Below are positions 14,225 through 15,304 of a stretch of DNA of 15,304 nt, piece after piece (the stretch's first letter is position 1; every line of letters starts with the position of its first letter). Both the position numbers and the translations under genes were made by a program. The notes under the pieces are model-generated. The model did no database searches. It was not told where the DNA came from and saw nothing but the letters and a program-made list of their open reading frames with translations. Source of the DNA: Ahrensia sp. (lineage in GTDB: Bacteria; Pseudomonadota; Alphaproteobacteria; Rhizobiales; Rhizobiaceae); assembly GCA_003233475.1 (NCBI GenBank), contig QILU01000166.1:1-15304 (forward strand). Direction: 5' to 3'.

Positions 14225-15297
14225 GGATCGAGTTGCAAAAACGTTCCGGGGCGTCATCAACATTTGCTTATCTGTCGCCTTTTTTGGCGCTGCTGCTGAC
14301 CCTGATAGCCGGCGCTATTATGTTTTCCCTGCTCGGGAAAAACCCTGTGACAGCCCTTTATACCTATTTCATTGAACCGTTAACTGACCCGTGGAGCAGA
14401 GACCAAATAATCGTTAAAGCAACACCCTTGGCGTTGATAGCAATCGGGCTGGCGGTTTGTTTTCGCTCCGGCAACTGGAATATCGGGGCGGAAGGGCAAT
14501 ACCTGATTGGTGGAATGATCGGGGCGGCTATTCCGGTATATTTTAACGACTGGAGCTCACCCTTACTGCTTCCGCTAATGATGTTGATGGGCATGGCTGG
14601 TGGCGCACTATTCGCCTTTATTCCTGCAATACTAAAAAGTCGATTTGGCACCAATGAAATCCTCACCTCCCTGATGCTGGTTTATATCGCCCAGCAATTG
14701 GTTGACTGGGTGGTGCGCGGCCCGTGGCGCGACCCCAAAGGCATGGGGTTTCCCGGAACCAAAACCTTCAACGAAAGCGGAGTGCTCCCCACGTTGGTCA
14801 AGAATGGCGATGCCCACTATGGGGCGGTGTTCGCTGTTATAGCAGCGCTTGTTGTGTGGTTTATGTTGTCAAAAACATTGAAGGGCTTTGAAGTGGCGGT
14901 GTTGGGGCAAAGCCCAAGGGCAGGGCGGTTTGCCGGTTTCAGCGCCAAACAAATGACCATCTTCGCCTTTCTCGTTTCCGGTGCGCTTGCCGGGCTTGCA
15001 GGCATTGCAGAAGTTTCCGGCTCGGTTGAAAAACTCGATGACACTCTTTCGCTGGGTTACGGCTTTGCCGCAATTATTGTCGCCTTTTTAGGGCGATTGA
15101 ACCCGTTGGGAATAATTGCTGCCGCGCTTATTTTGGCGCTGTCGTACATTGGCGGGGAGACGGCACAAATTTCACTGGGAATTTCCGACAGGGCAACCAG
15201 GGTGTTTCAAGGCATGTTGCTGTTTTTCGTGTTGGCCTGCGATACGCTCATTCATTACCGCATCAAAATTGTCTCAAGTGTAAAAGGAAATATCTGA
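14221..15297 (+). CDS. BMP-type ABC transporter permease (YufP/RbsC-like)
   Basis: 358 residues with about nine to ten hydrophobic segments. Family marks include VKATPLALIAIGLAVCFRSG, WNIGAEGQYLIGG, KSRFGTNEILTSLMLVYIAQ, GQSPRAGRFAGFSAKQM and GYGFAAIIVAFLGRLNPLGI. These occur in permeases that work with BMP-family lipoproteins, generally for nucleosides or related compounds. ATG 14221 overlaps the ATPase stop and is preceded by GGGAGG. The stop TGA at 15295-15297 overlaps the ATG of the next gene. Nucleoside uptake is an inference from the family; the binding protein is outside the window. Confidence 0.92.
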   Translation: MRIELQKRSGASSTFAYLSPFLALLLTLIAGAIMFSLLGKNPVTALYTYFIEPLTDPWSRDQIIVKATPLALIAIGLAVCFRSGNWNIGAEGQYLIGGMIGAAIPVYFNDWSSPLLLPLMMLMGMAGGALFAFIPAILKSRFGTNEILTSLMLVYIAQQLVDWVVRGPWRDPKGMGFPGTKTFNESGVLPTLVKNGDAHYGAVFAVIAALVVWFMLSKTLKGFEVAVLGQSPRAGRFAGFSAKQMTIFAFLVSGALAGLAGIAEVSGSVEKLDDTLSLGYGFAAIIVAFLGRLNPLGIIAAALILALSYIGGETAQISLGISDRATRVFQGMLLFFVLACDTLIHYRIKIVSSVKGNI

Positions 15298-15304
15298 TGG
15301 ATAT
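15297..15304 (+). CDS. start of the next gene, probably the second BMP-type ABC permease (cut by the window edge)
   Basis: ATG 15297-15299 overlaps the preceding stop in the arrangement TGATG and is followed by GATAT up to the edge. In this transporter class the two permeases are adjacent and often overlap, so a second permease is expected. Only two codons and two bases are visible, so identity rests on context. Confidence 0.45.

Overview
The window looks like a chromosomal segment of a moderate-GC alphaproteobacterium, most likely of the Hyphomicrobiales (Rhizobiales) or a close relative. This is inferred from gene content: a phosphatidylcholine synthase of the rhizobial Pcs type, an IalB-family secreted protein, an HspQ-type small protein, a YejA-type peptide-binding protein and a BMP-type nucleoside-like ABC transporter. 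No species can be named from the sequence alone. Nothing suggests a prophage, plasmid, insertion sequence or CRISPR array. It reads as housekeeping and transport genes in short operons.

Layout. 1-277 (-) is the N-terminus of a D,D-carboxypeptidase cut by the window edge. A divergent intergenic region with three CAATTG palindromes leads into a NifS/SufS-like class V PLP enzyme (476-1726, +) that keeps the PLP-binding residues but lacks the catalytic cysteine of desulfurases. It converges on a LysE-family exporter (1766-2398, -). The roughly 340 bp behind the exporter contain a compact, hairpin-rich, repeat-like stretch. Then comes a tight + strand operon: HisC-like aminotransferase (2741-3847), a two-domain VOC protein (3879-4772) and KdsA (4774-5607), a metal-dependent-type KDO-8-phosphate synthase for lipopolysaccharide.

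On the minus strand a YejA-like peptide-binding protein (6267-8111) is translationally coupled (ATGA overlap) to a DsbA/FrnE-like oxidoreductase (5623-6270) whose frame is broken twice. An IalB-family protein (8402-9025, +) converges on hspQ (9052-9378, -). A short divergent region separates hspQ from an AEC-family permease (9548-10519, +). The stop codon of that permease overlaps the stop codon of a UbiH-family FAD monooxygenase (10516-11736, -). From 11863 rightward lie phosphatidylcholine synthase with a one-base frameshift near its 3' end, then a BMP-type ABC transporter: a double-NBD ATPase, a first permease, and the first codons of a second permease at the right edge.

How the genes fit together. 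Several genes serve the envelope: peptidoglycan trimming, KDO for lipid A-core, phosphatidylcholine, and ubiquinone-type hydroxylation. Others serve uptake and export of small molecules. The most notable observations are the three frame lesions in two otherwise well-conserved genes (real decay or assembly indels), the cysteine-less NifS-like enzyme with a palindromic array in front, the structured intergenic element at about 2455-2630, and the HisC-like/VOC/KdsA operon. I did not find a convincing undescribed multi-gene system.
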